64,000 nucleotides of DNA from NCBI RefSeq assembly GCF_029626235.1, contig NZ_JARUBO010000005.1:5428001-5492000 (forward strand). Reading direction: 5' to 3'. Source of the stretch: Micromonospora sp. WMMD1120. Its GTDB lineage: Bacteria > Actinomycetota > Actinomycetes > Mycobacteriales > Micromonosporaceae. Both the position numbers and the translations under genes were made by a program. This document shows, one piece after another, positions 52,194 through 60,579 of this stretch. Position 1 is the first letter of the stretch. Every line of letters begins with the position of its first letter. Below the pieces are notes generated by a model. The model ran no database searches. It worked only from the letters and a program-made list of their open reading frames with translations, and was not told the origin of the DNA.

Positions 52194-53135
52194 TCAGACC
52201 GACCCGTACCCGGGCAGGCCGAGCAGGTCCCGGGCGCCCTGGCGGAGCAGCGCCGCGGCGACCGACGTGCCGAGGGTGATCGGGTCCGCCGCCCACTCGT
52301 GCACGTCGAGCACCGTCTTGCCGTCCACGCTGATCACCCTCGCCCGCAGGCCGAGACGCCCGTCGGGCTCGGTCCGCGCGAGCGCGGCGATGGGGGAGCG
52401 GCAGTTGCCCTGCAGGATGTGCAGCATGGTCCGCTCGGCCGTGGTCTCCTGCCAGGCGCGCGGGTCGTTCAGGCTGGCGGCCAGGTCGCGGGTGCCGGTG
52501 TCGTCGTCACGGCACTGCAGGACGAGGGTGCCGGAGCCGACGGCGGGCACCATCGTGTCGACGTCGATCGGGTGGGTGATCCGGTCGGCCCGCCCGATCC
52601 GGTGCAGGCCGGACACCGCGAGCAGCAGCGCGTCGTACGTGTCGCCGGCGTCGAGTTTGGCCAGTCGGCTGTTCGCGTTGCCGCGGATCGGCACCGGCAC
52701 CAGGTGCGGCCAGTGCAGGGCGAGCTGGGCGACCCGTCGGACGGCGGAGGTGCCGATCCGGGTGCCGGCGGGCAACTGGTCGACCCGCAGCCCGCCCGGG
52801 TGCACGAGGCAGTCCCGCACGTCGTCGCGGCGCAGGTAGGCGGCCAGCACCGTGCCGGCGGGCGCCGGGCGGTCCCCGGGTACGTCCTTGACGCAGTGCA
52901 CCGCCAGGTCGACGTCCCCGGCGAGCAGGGCCGCGTCCACCTCCTTGGTGAACGCGCCCTTGCCGCCCAGCGCCGCCAGGTCGCCGAGCCACCGGTCACC
53001 GCTCGTCGACATCGACAGCACCTGCACTGTGACGTCGGGGTGCCGCTCGACCAGCAGCGCGCGGACCCGCTCGGCCTGGGCCAGCGCCATCGGGGAGTTG
53101 CGGGTGCCGATGCGCAGCACGCGGGAGTCGGGCAT
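52194..53135 (-). CDS. hemC: Hydroxymethylbilane synthase paralogue
   Basis: The 313-residue protein has the HemC plan: [18 protein letters not shown], then AVHCVKDVP with catalytic D84, the [11 protein letters not shown] loop, and Q-G-N-C245, the cysteine that holds the dipyrromethane cofactor. It polymerises four porphobilinogen units. No other haem gene is nearby, and several otherwise invariant positions differ (VHC for [11 protein letters not shown] for RGNVx[12 protein letters not shown] for GGCxxPIGA). It is thus likely a second, diverged copy beside the main hem operon elsewhere in the genome. Confidence 0.88.
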   Translation of the reverse strand: MPDSRVLRIGTRNSPMALAQAERVRALLVERHPDVTVQVLSMSTSGDRWLGDLAALGGKGAFTKEVDAALLAGDVDLAVHCVKDVPGDRPAPAGTVLAAYLRRDDVRDCLVHPGGLRVDQLPAGTRIGTSAVRRVAQLALHWPHLVPVPIRGNANSRLAKLDAGDTYDALLLAVSGLHRIGRADRITHPIDVDTMVPAVGSGTLVLQCRDDDTGTRDLAASLNDPRAWQETTAERTMLHILQGNCRSPIAALARTEPDGRLGLRARVISVDGKTVLDVHEWAADPITLGTSVAAALLRQGARDLLGLPGYGSV

Positions 53136-53178
53136 ACCACCGAGGGTAGACCGCCCGATGTGGACGCCGACGCCGAGC

Positions 53179-53224
53179 CCTGGGCAGGCCGTCGACGCGC
53201 CGGGGCGCCGACGGCCTGCCCAGG
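53179..53224 (-). terminator. Terminator after the SigX5-like gene
   Basis: A perfect 16-bp stem (CCTGGGCAGGCCGTCG at 53179-53194 against 53209-53224) carries a further GCGCC/GGCGC stem in the loop, 14 bases past the stop. Confidence 0.75.
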
Positions 53225-53237
53225 TAGCGCTCGTACC

Positions 53238-54125
53238 TCAGGTCGTGGTGAAGGTGGCGGCCACCTGGGGGTCGCCGAAGAGGGTGATCGCCACGATCCC
53301 GTCCTCGGCGACGGTCAACACGGCCACGCCGAAGAGTTCGCCGCGCAACCACGCCACGGCGGCGGGTTGGGCGTTCGCCTCGGTCGCCACCAACCGCCAG
53401 TCTCCCGCACCGCCCATCGCCGGGGTCGCGAACGCCAGGCACGCCTCCCGGCCGGTGTACGAGGTCCGCGCACCGACCGGCTCGATGGCCGCGTCGGCAC
53501 GGAGCACGTCGCGGAAGGCGTCGGCGTCGGACGCCTCCCACGCGGCCAGGTAACCGGCGAGCAGTTGCTTGGCCCGAGGTGAGGAGGAGTCCAGCAGGTC
53601 GTCGCGGGTCGGTGCGACCTCGGCGAGTCGCGCCCGGGCCCGTTGCAGGGCGCTCTTCACCGCCGGAACCGTCATATCCAGTGCCGCGGCGGTCTCGGCG
53701 GCGGAGAAGGCCAGCACCTCCCGGAACAGGAGGACGGCCCGCTGTCGAGGGGCGAGGTGCTGCAACCCGGCCACGAAGGCGAGTCGTACGCTCTCGCGCG
53801 TGGTGACCAGGTCGAGCGGGTCCGTCGGAAGCGGCTGCAACCACAACCCGCCGGAGTCGCCTGAGCCGAGGTCGATGGCGAGATCGCGTCGGCCCCGGCC
53901 GTCGAGGACGGTCAGGCAGACGTTCGTGGCGATCCGGTACAGCCAGGTACGCACCGAGGAGCGGCCGGCGAAGGTCTCCCACCCGCGCAGCGCCCGCACG
54001 TAGGTGTCCTGCACGACGTCCTCGGCCTCGTGATACCCGCCGAGCATCCGGTACGCGTGGGTGAACAGTCCCCTGCGTTCCCGTTCGAACGCCTCGGTCA
54101 GATCGCCAGGCGCGGGCGTACCCAT
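53238..54125 (-). CDS. ECF sigma factor with C-terminal SnoaL-like domain (SigX5 type)
   Basis: The start ATG 54123-54125 overlaps the esterase gene by 28 bases; 295 residues. Region 2 is FERERRGLFTHAYRMLGGYHEAEDVVQDTYVRALRGW, region 4 is LAPRQRAVLLFREVLAFSAAETAAALDMTVPAVKSALQRARARL. From about 185 on, a SnoaL-like domain (YLAAWEASDADAFRDVLRADAAIEP, GREACLAFATPAMGG) replaces a separate anti-sigma factor, as in the extended ECF groups. Activity is therefore probably set by ligand or protein contact with that domain. Confidence 0.9.
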   Translation of the reverse strand: MGTPAPGDLTEAFERERRGLFTHAYRMLGGYHEAEDVVQDTYVRALRGWETFAGRSSVRTWLYRIATNVCLTVLDGRGRRDLAIDLGSGDSGGLWLQPLPTDPLDLVTTRESVRLAFVAGLQHLAPRQRAVLLFREVLAFSAAETAAALDMTVPAVKSALQRARARLAEVAPTRDDLLDSSSPRAKQLLAGYLAAWEASDADAFRDVLRADAAIEPVGARTSYTGREACLAFATPAMGGAGDWRLVATEANAQPAAVAWLRGELFGVAVLTVAEDGIVAITLFGDPQVAATFTTT

Positions 54126-54925
54126 GCGGCCAACCTCCCGATCGCCTCGTCGGCAACCGGTGCGCGCCCGGCGGCCATCTGGAACGTGTGCGGCTGCCCG
54201 TCGAAGACGTCCAGTCGGGCGCCAATCCGCTTCGCGAGGCGTTCGCTGTCGCCCCGGCCGCTCTCCGCGCCACCGCACTGCACGTAGACCGGAGGCAACG
54301 TGGACAGGTCGGCGTAGAACGCGTTGACCTCCGGTGCGAGGCCGCTGACTCCCTCGGGCAGGTACTGCTGGAGGAGACCCTGCACCATCTCGCGGGTGAA
54401 GAAAAGGTCGGTGGCGGCGTTCTCCTCGTAGGAGCTGGCGGTCTGTGCCGGATCCATGTCGATCCAGGGTGACAGCAACAGCAACGCGGCCACGCCGGGT
54501 TCGCGGAGAGCGACCTGCACGGCCAGCCCACCTCCGCAGGAGTCTCCGGCGAGCGCGAGTGTCCGGGCGTGCGTCGCCGCCCAGCGGTACGCGGTGAGCG
54601 CGTCCTCGGTCTGTGCGGGGTGGCGGAACTCGGGAGCCCGTCGGTAGGTGGCGAGCAGCACGCGTACGCCGGCTGCTTTCGCCAGGTGCCCGTACATCTT
54701 GCGGTGGGTGTAGAGCGACCCGCTGACGAAGCCGCCGCCGTGCAGCGCGACGATCACCCGGTCGAGGTCGGCGCCGTGCGGGTCGAGCCACATGGCCGGC
54801 ACGCCACCCGCCGACACCTCGGTGTAGTCCACGCCGCGCGGCTCGGCGGTGACATCGCCCCACTGATCGTCCTCGCCCATGTCGCCGGCGGCCCAGCGGG
54901 CGTACATCTCGGTTATCGCGTTCAT
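54098..54925 (-). CDS. HSL-family alpha/beta hydrolase
   Basis: The 275-residue enzyme starts at ATG 54923-54925. VIVALHGGGFVSGS carries the HGGG oxyanion motif of hormone-sensitive-lipase-like esterases, LAGDSCGGGLA is the nucleophile elbow, and QPHTFQM supplies the histidine. The elbow reads GDSCGG instead of the common GDSAGG. Members hydrolyse short acyl esters. It is the first gene of an operon with the SigX5-like factor, so the sigma factor may respond to or control lipid ester turnover. Confidence 0.88.
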   Translation of the reverse strand: MNAITEMYARWAAGDMGEDDQWGDVTAEPRGVDYTEVSAGGVPAMWLDPHGADLDRVIVALHGGGFVSGSLYTHRKMYGHLAKAAGVRVLLATYRRAPEFRHPAQTEDALTAYRWAATHARTLALAGDSCGGGLAVQVALREPGVAALLLLSPWIDMDPAQTASSYEENAATDLFFTREMVQGLLQQYLPEGVSGLAPEVNAFYADLSTLPPVYVQCGGAESGRGDSERLAKRIGARLDVFDGQPHTFQMAAGRAPVADEAIGRLAAWVRPRLAI

Positions 54926-55009
54926 GTGGGTATCGACCGTGGGCGCGGTCGAAAGGAATCGCTCGGGCGAGCCGAGGGGTCGGAGATCGCGCCGTTCTAG
55001 GATCGCCGG

Positions 55010-55576
55010 GTGTTCCAGCCCACCTTTCCGCTGCGGACCGCGCGGCTGACGCTGCGCCCGGTCACGGTGGACGACCTCGACGACGTGTACGCCTACCAGC
55101 GCCGGCCGGACGTGGTCCGCTGGATGCTCGGGGCCGAGCCGCGTACCCGGGAACAGTCGCGGGCGTCGGTGCTGGCCATGGCCGGTGAGGACGCGCTGCG
55201 CGCGGAGGGCGACTGCCTGACGGTGGCAGTGGTCAGCGACGCGACGGTGATCGGCGCGGTGGAGTTGGTGTGGCGCAGCGAGCGCGACCGTACGGCGGAG
55301 GTGGGGTTCGTGTTCCACCCCGCCCACGGCGGTCGCGGGTTGGCCACCGAGGCCGCTGCGGCGTTGCTGGGCTGGGGGTTCGGCGAGGTGGGTCTGCACC
55401 GGGTCTACGGCAGGTGCCACGCCCGCAACGAGCCCTCGGCGCGGCTGATGACCCGGCTGGGGATGCGCCGGGAGGCCCACCACGTGCGCAGTTACCTGTT
55501 CGACGGGGAGTGGGCCGACCAGTTCGTCTTCGCGATCCTGGCCGACGAGTGGCGGTCGCGGGCCGCGCCAGGGTGA
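55010..55576 (+). CDS. GNAT family N-acetyltransferase (RimJ/RimL type)
   Basis: The 188-residue protein has LRTARLTLRPVTVDDLDDVYAY at the start, AEVGFVFHPAHGGRGLATEA for the acetyl-CoA loop and HARNEPSARLMTRLGMRRE late. The start is GTG 55010. Its acceptor is not evident. A strong bidirectional terminator follows. Confidence 0.88.
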   Translation: MFQPTFPLRTARLTLRPVTVDDLDDVYAYQRRPDVVRWMLGAEPRTREQSRASVLAMAGEDALRAEGDCLTVAVVSDATVIGAVELVWRSERDRTAEVGFVFHPAHGGRGLATEAAAALLGWGFGEVGLHRVYGRCHARNEPSARLMTRLGMRREAHHVRSYLFDGEWADQFVFAILADEWRSRAAPG

Positions 55577-55580
55577 GGGT

Positions 55581-55612
55581 CGCCCCGCGCGCCGGCGGCG
55601 GCGCGCGGGGCG
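55581..55612. terminator. Bidirectional terminator, GNAT/NmrA
   Basis: CGCCCCGCGCGCCG (55581-55594) pairs perfectly with 55599-55612 around the loop GCGG, between convergent stop codons. Confidence 0.75.
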
Positions 55613-55621
55613 GCGGGCGGC

Positions 55622-56362
55622 TCAGGACTGGCGGCCGAGCCACTCCCGGTACGAGGTGGGGGCGATGACGGCGTCGGTGGGGGCGGTGAGGACGTCGCCG
55701 GGGACGGCGGCGAACATGCCGGCGCTGTCGTCGGTGGTGACGGTGCGCGTGTCACCGCGCGCGGCGAGGGTGATCCGCCCCAGCTCGTCGAGGGGGAAGA
55801 CGTCGGGGCCGGCGACATCGCGGATGCCCTGCAACGGGGCGCCCACGGCGACGTCGGCGACGGCCTGCGCCACGTCGGCGGCGGCCATCGGCTGCACCGG
55901 GGTACGGGGCAGGCGGACCGTGGTGTCGTCGGCGGTCCAGGACAGGATCGCCTCGACGAACTCGAAGAACTGGGTGGCCCGCACGATCGAGTACGGCACC
56001 GGGCCGGTCTTGAGCAGGTCCTCCTGGAGGACCTTGGCGCGGTAGTAGTCCAGCGCGGGCACCTGGTCGACGCCGACGATGGAGAGCACCACCGCGTGGC
56101 CGACGCCCGCCTGCGCGGCGGCGGCGAGCAGGTTGTCCATGGTCGTCTGGAAGAAGGCGGGCGAGGCCTCGTCGAAGGTCGGCGAGTTGGTCAGGTTGAC
56201 CACGACCTCGGCGCCGGCGAGCGCGTCGGTGAGGCCCTGCCCGGTGAGCAGGTCCACGCCGGTGGACGGCGAGAGCGGCACCGCGTCGTGACCCGCGGCC
56301 CGCAGGATGGTGACGACCTGCGAGCCGATGAGGCCGGTCCCACCCAGTACGGCGATCTTCAT
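55622..56362 (-). CDS. NmrA-like NAD(P)-binding protein
   Basis: The 246-residue atypical SDR starts at ATG 56360-56362. GGTGLIGSQVV is the dinucleotide loop; LDYYRAKVLQEDLL holds a YxxxK-like pair; VRATQFFEFVEAIL and VQPMAAADVAQAVADV are typical of NmrA/YwnB-like proteins. Such proteins sense NADP ratio or act as quinone reductases. It is divergent from an Rrf2 regulator, a pairing known from Bacillus ywnA/ywnB, and shares two operator-like dyads with it. Confidence 0.88.
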   Translation of the reverse strand: MKIAVLGGTGLIGSQVVTILRAAGHDAVPLSPSTGVDLLTGQGLTDALAGAEVVVNLTNSPTFDEASPAFFQTTMDNLLAAAAQAGVGHAVVLSIVGVDQVPALDYYRAKVLQEDLLKTGPVPYSIVRATQFFEFVEAILSWTADDTTVRLPRTPVQPMAAADVAQAVADVAVGAPLQGIRDVAGPDVFPLDELGRITLAARGDTRTVTTDDSAGMFAAVPGDVLTAPTDAVIAPTSYREWLGRQS

Positions 56363-56424
56363 GGCTGTGCGCCTTCCCGTGACGTTCGTGGCCCGCTGTC
56401 CGACCGGCGAGTCGCGCGGTTGAA

Positions 56425-56445
56425 CTCGGACCTCTTCTGTCCGAG
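56425..56445. promoter_or_regulatory. Rrf2 operator candidate 1
   Basis: CTCGGAC (56425-56431) and GTCCGAG (56439-56445) flank CTCTTCT. The copy at 56453 has the same arms and spacing. Confidence 0.7.
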
Positions 56446-56452
56446 AACTATA

Positions 56453-56473
56453 CTCGGACATGATGAGTCCGAG
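56453..56473. promoter_or_regulatory. Rrf2 operator candidate 2
   Basis: CTCGGAC (56453-56459) and GTCCGAG (56467-56473) flank ATGATGA, extended by one more A/T pair outside. Centres of the two dyads are 28 bases apart, so two dimers could sit on nearly the same DNA face. The second ends 24 bases before the rrf2 start. Confidence 0.7.
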
Positions 56474-56497
56474 TAACTGGGTGGCTAGGGTGACGCC

Positions 56498-56983
56498 ATG
56501 AAGATGTCCGGCGGGGTCGAGTGGGCGCTGCACTGCTGCGTGGTGCTCACCGCCAGCAGCACGCCCGTGCCCGCGGCGAAGCTGGCGGAGCTGCACGACG
56601 TCTCCGGCAGCTACCTGGCCAAGCAGCTCCAGTCCCTGGCCCGCGCCGGTCTGGTCCACTCGGTGCAGGGCAAGTCGGGCGGCTACGTGCTGACCCGCGC
56701 GCCGGAGAGCATCACGCTGCTCGACGTGGTGCGGGCCGTCGACGGCCCCGGCCCGACGTTCGTCTGCACGGAGATCCGCCAGCGCGGCCCGTTCGCGACC
56801 CCGGCCGACGCCTGCACCACGCCGTGCCCGGTCGCCCGCGCGATGTGGGCGGCCGAGGACGCGTGGCGTCAGGCGCTCGCCGCCGTCACCATCGCCGACC
56901 TCGCCCGTGACGTCGACACCACCTCCGGCCCCGAGGCCCTGGCCGGCATCCAGACCTGGCTCACCGGCGACCGCGCCGGCTGA
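56498..56983 (+). CDS. Rrf2 family regulator with three cysteines
   Basis: The 161-residue protein has the Rrf2 winged helix (GGVEWALHCCVVLTASSTPVPAAKLAELHDVSGSYLAKQLQSLARAGLVHS, then GKSGGYVLTRA). The C-terminal sensory part has FVCTEIRQRGPF and DACTTPCPVARAM, three cysteines that could ligate an Fe-S cluster or form disulfides. It probably represses itself and the NmrA-like gene until oxidised or thiol-stressed. Confidence 0.9.
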   Translation: MKMSGGVEWALHCCVVLTASSTPVPAAKLAELHDVSGSYLAKQLQSLARAGLVHSVQGKSGGYVLTRAPESITLLDVVRAVDGPGPTFVCTEIRQRGPFATPADACTTPCPVARAMWAAEDAWRQALAAVTIADLARDVDTTSGPEALAGIQTWLTGDRAG

Positions 56984-56989
56984 CCCCGG

Positions 56990-58540
56990 TCAGCCGGTCC
57001 GGCGTACCTCGGTGTCCCAGATCTGCGCCCACGGACGCCGCAGCCCCCGGCACACGAAGATCGGGCCGCCGTTCTCGTCGTTGTCCACCTCGACCCGCTG
57101 GTCCACCCGCCCGGCGAGCGTGCATTCCCCGAACCAGGCGTTCAGCCGGTCGGGGCGCTCCCAGCCCACGGCGATCACCACGTCCGCGTCGGCGGGCGGT
57201 CGACCGAAGTCGACCATGCTGTTGTGCCCGGAGTAGGCACGCGGCAGGTCACGGGCCGGCCCGTAGCGGGCCAGCGCGCCCGCCTCCCCGTAGTTCGCGG
57301 TGAGCACCACCGCCCGCGAGCGCTCCGGCGGCGGCAGTCCACGATGGACGGCGGCGACCGAGTCGGCGAACGCCGGCCAGCCGATGGTCTCGCCCGCGTC
57401 GTAGTTGACGTCGACGACGAACGCGGGCAACCGCTCGGCCGGCAGCACCGGCAGCAGCAACACGATGCTCGGCAGCAGGAACGGCACCGCGCCCAGCACC
57501 AGCAGGCCACGGCGCAGGCGTACCGACCCGCGTGCCGCCCAGGCGGCGGTCACGATCGCGCCGGCGGCGGTCAGCACCAGCAGCAGCGGCGCGTCGTAGT
57601 AGCCCTTGCCGCCCGCGACCAGCACGATGCCGACAACGACCAACCAGGCCCACCCCACCGCCCGGTACGCCCGCCACGCCGGCCGGCGCAGCAGCGCGAC
57701 GAGGCCGGCGACCCAGATGGGTACGGCGTACGGGCTGATGATGACGAACTGGAGGGTCAACGCGTTGAGACGGCCGCTGTGGGAGCTGTCCCCGTCGGAG
57801 ATGGTGGCGGCCACGCCGAGCTGCGGGAAGTCGTTCGTCACCTGCCACAGCAGGTTCGGCGCGGCCAGCAGCACGGTGATCCCGGCGGCGGCGAGCACCC
57901 ACCTGTCGCGCAGCAACCGACGCGGCCCGGCGACGAGCACCCCGGCGACCAGGCCCACGGCCAGCAGCGCGGGCAGCAGCTTGTTGAGCATGCCCACCCC
58001 CAGCGCCAGCCCGACGCCGAGGGCCCAACGGCTGTCGCCGGTGCGCAGCAGTCGCACCGCGCACCACGCCGCCACCAGCCAGACCAGCAGGTCGATGGTG
58101 GTGGTGCTGAGCAGGTGACCGTTGGCGAGAACGATGCCCGACAGCGCGGCGAGCACCGCCGCGAAGAGCTGCGCCCCCCGGCCGGCGCCCAGCTCACGGG
58201 CGATGGCGGCGACCAGCAGCACCGCGCCGCCGGCCAGCACCGCCGACGGGGTCCGCAGCACCACCAGGTTGCCCGGCGCGATCGTGTCGAGCAGCCGTGC
58301 CAGCGCCGGAACCAGCGGCCCCTGGTCGACGTACCCCCAGTCGAGGTTGCGGCCGGCGAGCACGAAGTACAGCTCGTCGCGGTGGTAGCCGTAGCGGCCG
58401 GCGAGCAGCAGCAGCGTCCCGGTGGTGACGGCGGCCACCAGCCATGGGCCACGCGTGGGCGCGCCGGGCGCCGGTGCCGCCGTCGGCGGCGACGGGGTGG
58501 GCCGGTGCGGTCGGTCGATGTCGATCGCGGGCTCGCTCAC
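56990..58540 (-). CDS. ArnT/PMT-like glycosyltransferase (GT39 superfamily) membrane protein
   Basis: The 516-residue protein has about eleven helices and the first-loop motif RYGYHRDELYFVLAGRNLDWGYVDQGPL, where the Y-H-x-D-E acidic pair marks the catalytic region of GT-C enzymes using polyprenyl-phosphate sugars. WLVAAWCAVRLL and TPSAVLAGG helices follow. The C-terminal 140 residues are a soluble exported domain. It would transfer a sugar from polyprenyl phosphate, such as that made by Ppm1-type enzymes, to a lipid or protein outside the cell. It converges on the rrf2 gene. Confidence 0.85.
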   Translation of the reverse strand: MSEPAIDIDRPHRPTPSPPTAAPAPGAPTRGPWLVAAVTTGTLLLLAGRYGYHRDELYFVLAGRNLDWGYVDQGPLVPALARLLDTIAPGNLVVLRTPSAVLAGGAVLLVAAIARELGAGRGAQLFAAVLAALSGIVLANGHLLSTTTIDLLVWLVAAWCAVRLLRTGDSRWALGVGLALGVGMLNKLLPALLAVGLVAGVLVAGPRRLLRDRWVLAAAGITVLLAAPNLLWQVTNDFPQLGVAATISDGDSSHSGRLNALTLQFVIISPYAVPIWVAGLVALLRRPAWRAYRAVGWAWLVVVGIVLVAGGKGYYDAPLLLVLTAAGAIVTAAWAARGSVRLRRGLLVLGAVPFLLPSIVLLLPVLPAERLPAFVVDVNYDAGETIGWPAFADSVAAVHRGLPPPERSRAVVLTANYGEAGALARYGPARDLPRAYSGHNSMVDFGRPPADADVVIAVGWERPDRLNAWFGECTLAGRVDQRVEVDNDENGGPIFVCRGLRRPWAQIWDTEVRRTG

Positions 58541-58661
58541 GAGCCCATGATGACCGGCGGCGACGCGGCGTGGGTGCCCGCCCGGTGTCCGAGACTGTCC
58601 CGAATGCGGGTGGTCGGAGCGGGTGCGAAGATCGGCTGGTCACGCCGACCGAAAGGACGAT

Positions 58662-59693
58662 ATGCGCTACCGCAATCTGGGCGCCACGGGCACCGTCGTG
58701 TCCACCCTCTGTCTGGGCACCATGACCTTCGGCGCGGAGACCGACGAGGCCGGCAGCTTCGCCCAACTGGACCGGTTCGTCGAGGCCGGTGGCACCGTCA
58801 TCGACACCGCCGACGTCTACTCCACCGGTGTCTCCGAGGAGATCATCGGGCGGTGGCTGCGGTCGCGGCCCGACGTGCGCGACCGCCTCGTCATCGCGAC
58901 GAAGGGGCGGTTCCCGATGGGGCCCGGGGCCAACGACGCCGGCCTGTCCCGGGTGCACCTGACCCGCGCGCTGGACGCCAGCCTGCGCCGACTCGGCGTC
59001 GAGGCCGTCGACCTCTACCAGGCGCACGCCTGGGACCCGCTTACCCCGCTGCCGGAGACGCTGCGGTTCTTCGACGACGCGGTGCGCGCCGGCAAGATCC
59101 GCTACGCGGGGGTCAGCAACTTCACCGGGTGGCAGTTGCAGAAGGCGGCCCTGCTCACCCAACACCTCAACCTCACCCCGATCGTGACCCTGCAACCGCA
59201 GTACAACCTGCTGGCCCGGGAGATCGAGTTCGAGCTGGTGCCGGTCTGCGAGAACGAGGGCATCGGCATCCTGCCGTGGTCACCGTTGGGCGGCGGCTGG
59301 CTGACCGGCAAGTACCAGCGCGACAGCACGCCCACCGGCGCGACCCGGCTCGGCGAGAACCCGCAGCGCGGCGTCGAGGCGTACGCCGGGCGCAACGCCG
59401 AGGAGCGCACCTGGCGGGTGCTCGACACCGTCCGCGCTGTCGCCGGTGAGCAGGGCGTGTCCATGTCGGCGGTGGCGCTGGCCTGGCTGGCGGCCCGACC
59501 GGCGGTCACCTCGGTGATCCTCGGCGCGCGGACCATCGACCAGCTCGACGACAACCTGACCGCCGCCGACCTGGTCCTCGACGCCGAGCAGATGCGCCGG
59601 TTGGACGAGGCGAGCGCGCCGTCGGTGGGCGACTACCCGTACGGCGGCGCGGGGGTGCGCCAGCGCGGCCGTGACCTGCCGACCGCGTCGTGA
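58662..59693 (+). CDS. Aldo/keto reductase
   Basis: ATG 58662 follows GAAAGGACG; 343 residues. The tetrad is present: D in VIDTADVYSTG, Y in the same segment, K in IATKGRF and H in YQAHAWDPL. GILPWSPLGGGWLTGKY and SVILGARTIDQLDDNL are the NADPH-binding parts of the AKR11/12-like group. It reduces aldehydes or ketones of unknown identity. GTGA overlap couples it to a DinB-fold protein. Confidence 0.92.
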   Translation: MRYRNLGATGTVVSTLCLGTMTFGAETDEAGSFAQLDRFVEAGGTVIDTADVYSTGVSEEIIGRWLRSRPDVRDRLVIATKGRFPMGPGANDAGLSRVHLTRALDASLRRLGVEAVDLYQAHAWDPLTPLPETLRFFDDAVRAGKIRYAGVSNFTGWQLQKAALLTQHLNLTPIVTLQPQYNLLAREIEFELVPVCENEGIGILPWSPLGGGWLTGKYQRDSTPTGATRLGENPQRGVEAYAGRNAEERTWRVLDTVRAVAGEQGVSMSAVALAWLAARPAVTSVILGARTIDQLDDNLTAADLVLDAEQMRRLDEASAPSVGDYPYGGAGVRQRGRDLPTAS

Positions 59694-60196
59694 CGTCGTT
59701 TCCCGAGCCCACCGCCCCGGCCGGCAGCCGCACCGAGGTCTTCCTCCGCTACCTCGACTACTTCCGGGAGTCCATGGTGGCCAGGGTGTCGGCGCTCGAC
59801 GAGGCGGAGCTGCGCCGCAGCCGGCTGCCGTCCGGGTGGACCCCGCTGGAGCTGCTGACGCACCTGCGGCACGTCGAGCGGCGCTGGATCGAGTGGGGTT
59901 TCCAGGGCCGGAACGTCGCCGACCCGTGGGGTGACCGCCGGGGTGAGCGCTGGTACGTCGCCCCCGACGAGACCCGCGCCGACGTGGTGGCGGCGCTGCG
60001 CGCGCAGGGCGCGCACACCACGGCGGTCGTGACGGCGCACGACCTGGCCGAGATCGGCGCGCCCGGGCCACGGTGGGACGGCGCCGACCCGGCGTCGCTG
60101 GAGCGGGTGCTGTTCCACCTCGTCCAGGAGTACGCCCGCCACCTCGGTCACCTCGACGTGGTCGCCGAACTCGCCGGCGGCCCGACCGGCGAGTGA
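59690..60196 (+). CDS. DinB/DUF664 family protein
   Basis: Start GTG overlaps the AKR stop; 168 residues. The four-helix DinB fold shows the metal histidines in LLTHLRHVERRWIEW and YARHLGHLDVV. DUF664 members are predicted thiol-dependent metalloenzymes, in actinomycetes probably using mycothiol. Coupling with an aldo/keto reductase hints at joint handling of an electrophile. Confidence 0.87.
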   Translation: MTSFPEPTAPAGSRTEVFLRYLDYFRESMVARVSALDEAELRRSRLPSGWTPLELLTHLRHVERRWIEWGFQGRNVADPWGDRRGERWYVAPDETRADVVAALRAQGAHTTAVVTAHDLAEIGAPGPRWDGADPASLERVLFHLVQEYARHLGHLDVVAELAGGPTGE

Positions 60197-60232
60197 AGCC
60201 GTCGGCTGGCAACTCGCGCGGCCGCGCCTCCG

Positions 60233-60279
60233 GATCTTGGACAGTTTCCGTTACGCCGTAACGGAAACTGTCCAAGATC
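60233..60279. repeat. GATCTTG-family palindromic element C
   Basis: A perfect 23-bp stem pairs 60233-60255 (GATCTTGGACAGTTTCCG and on) with 60257-60279 around one unpaired C at 60256. Its GATCTTG/CAAGATC ends match elements A and B, its inner sequence does not. It lies 36 bases past the DinB stop and may end that operon. Confidence 0.8.
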
Positions 60280-60333
60280 TCCGCTTCGGGTCGCGTCAGG
60301 AATTGGCGGGTCCGGTCTGTGGGGGCCGCTGGC

Positions 60334-60579
60334 TCAACGGGTCGCGGCCCAGCCGACGAAACGCGGAGTCAGATCGGGCAGTGTGACGCCCGGGTGCAGC
60401 GCGGCGAGGTCGGCGGCGGCTTCCCGCTGAACCCTCGCCAGGTGAGTCAGCAGCCCCGGCCGGTCCTCCCGGTACTCGGCGAGCAGGCGCAGCTTGGCGG
60501 CCGAGCACGGCCACAGGATGCCGCAGACCGGGCAGCGCCACGACGGCCGTGACGGGCAGTGCGTGCGGCGCTCGGGCAT
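60334..60579 (-). CDS. Small Cys-rich hypothetical protein
   Basis: The 81-residue protein starts at ATG 60577-60579, overlapping the upstream gene as ATGA. The N-terminus has WRCPVCGILWPC, a plausible zinc knuckle; the rest is helical (AAKLRLLAEYREDRPGLLTHLARVQREAAADLAAL). Similar genes occur beside XRE/DUF397 modules in actinomycetes, without known role. Confidence 0.7.
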   Translation of the reverse strand: MPERRTHCPSRPSWRCPVCGILWPCSAAKLRLLAEYREDRPGLLTHLARVQREAAADLAALHPGVTLPDLTPRFVGWAATR

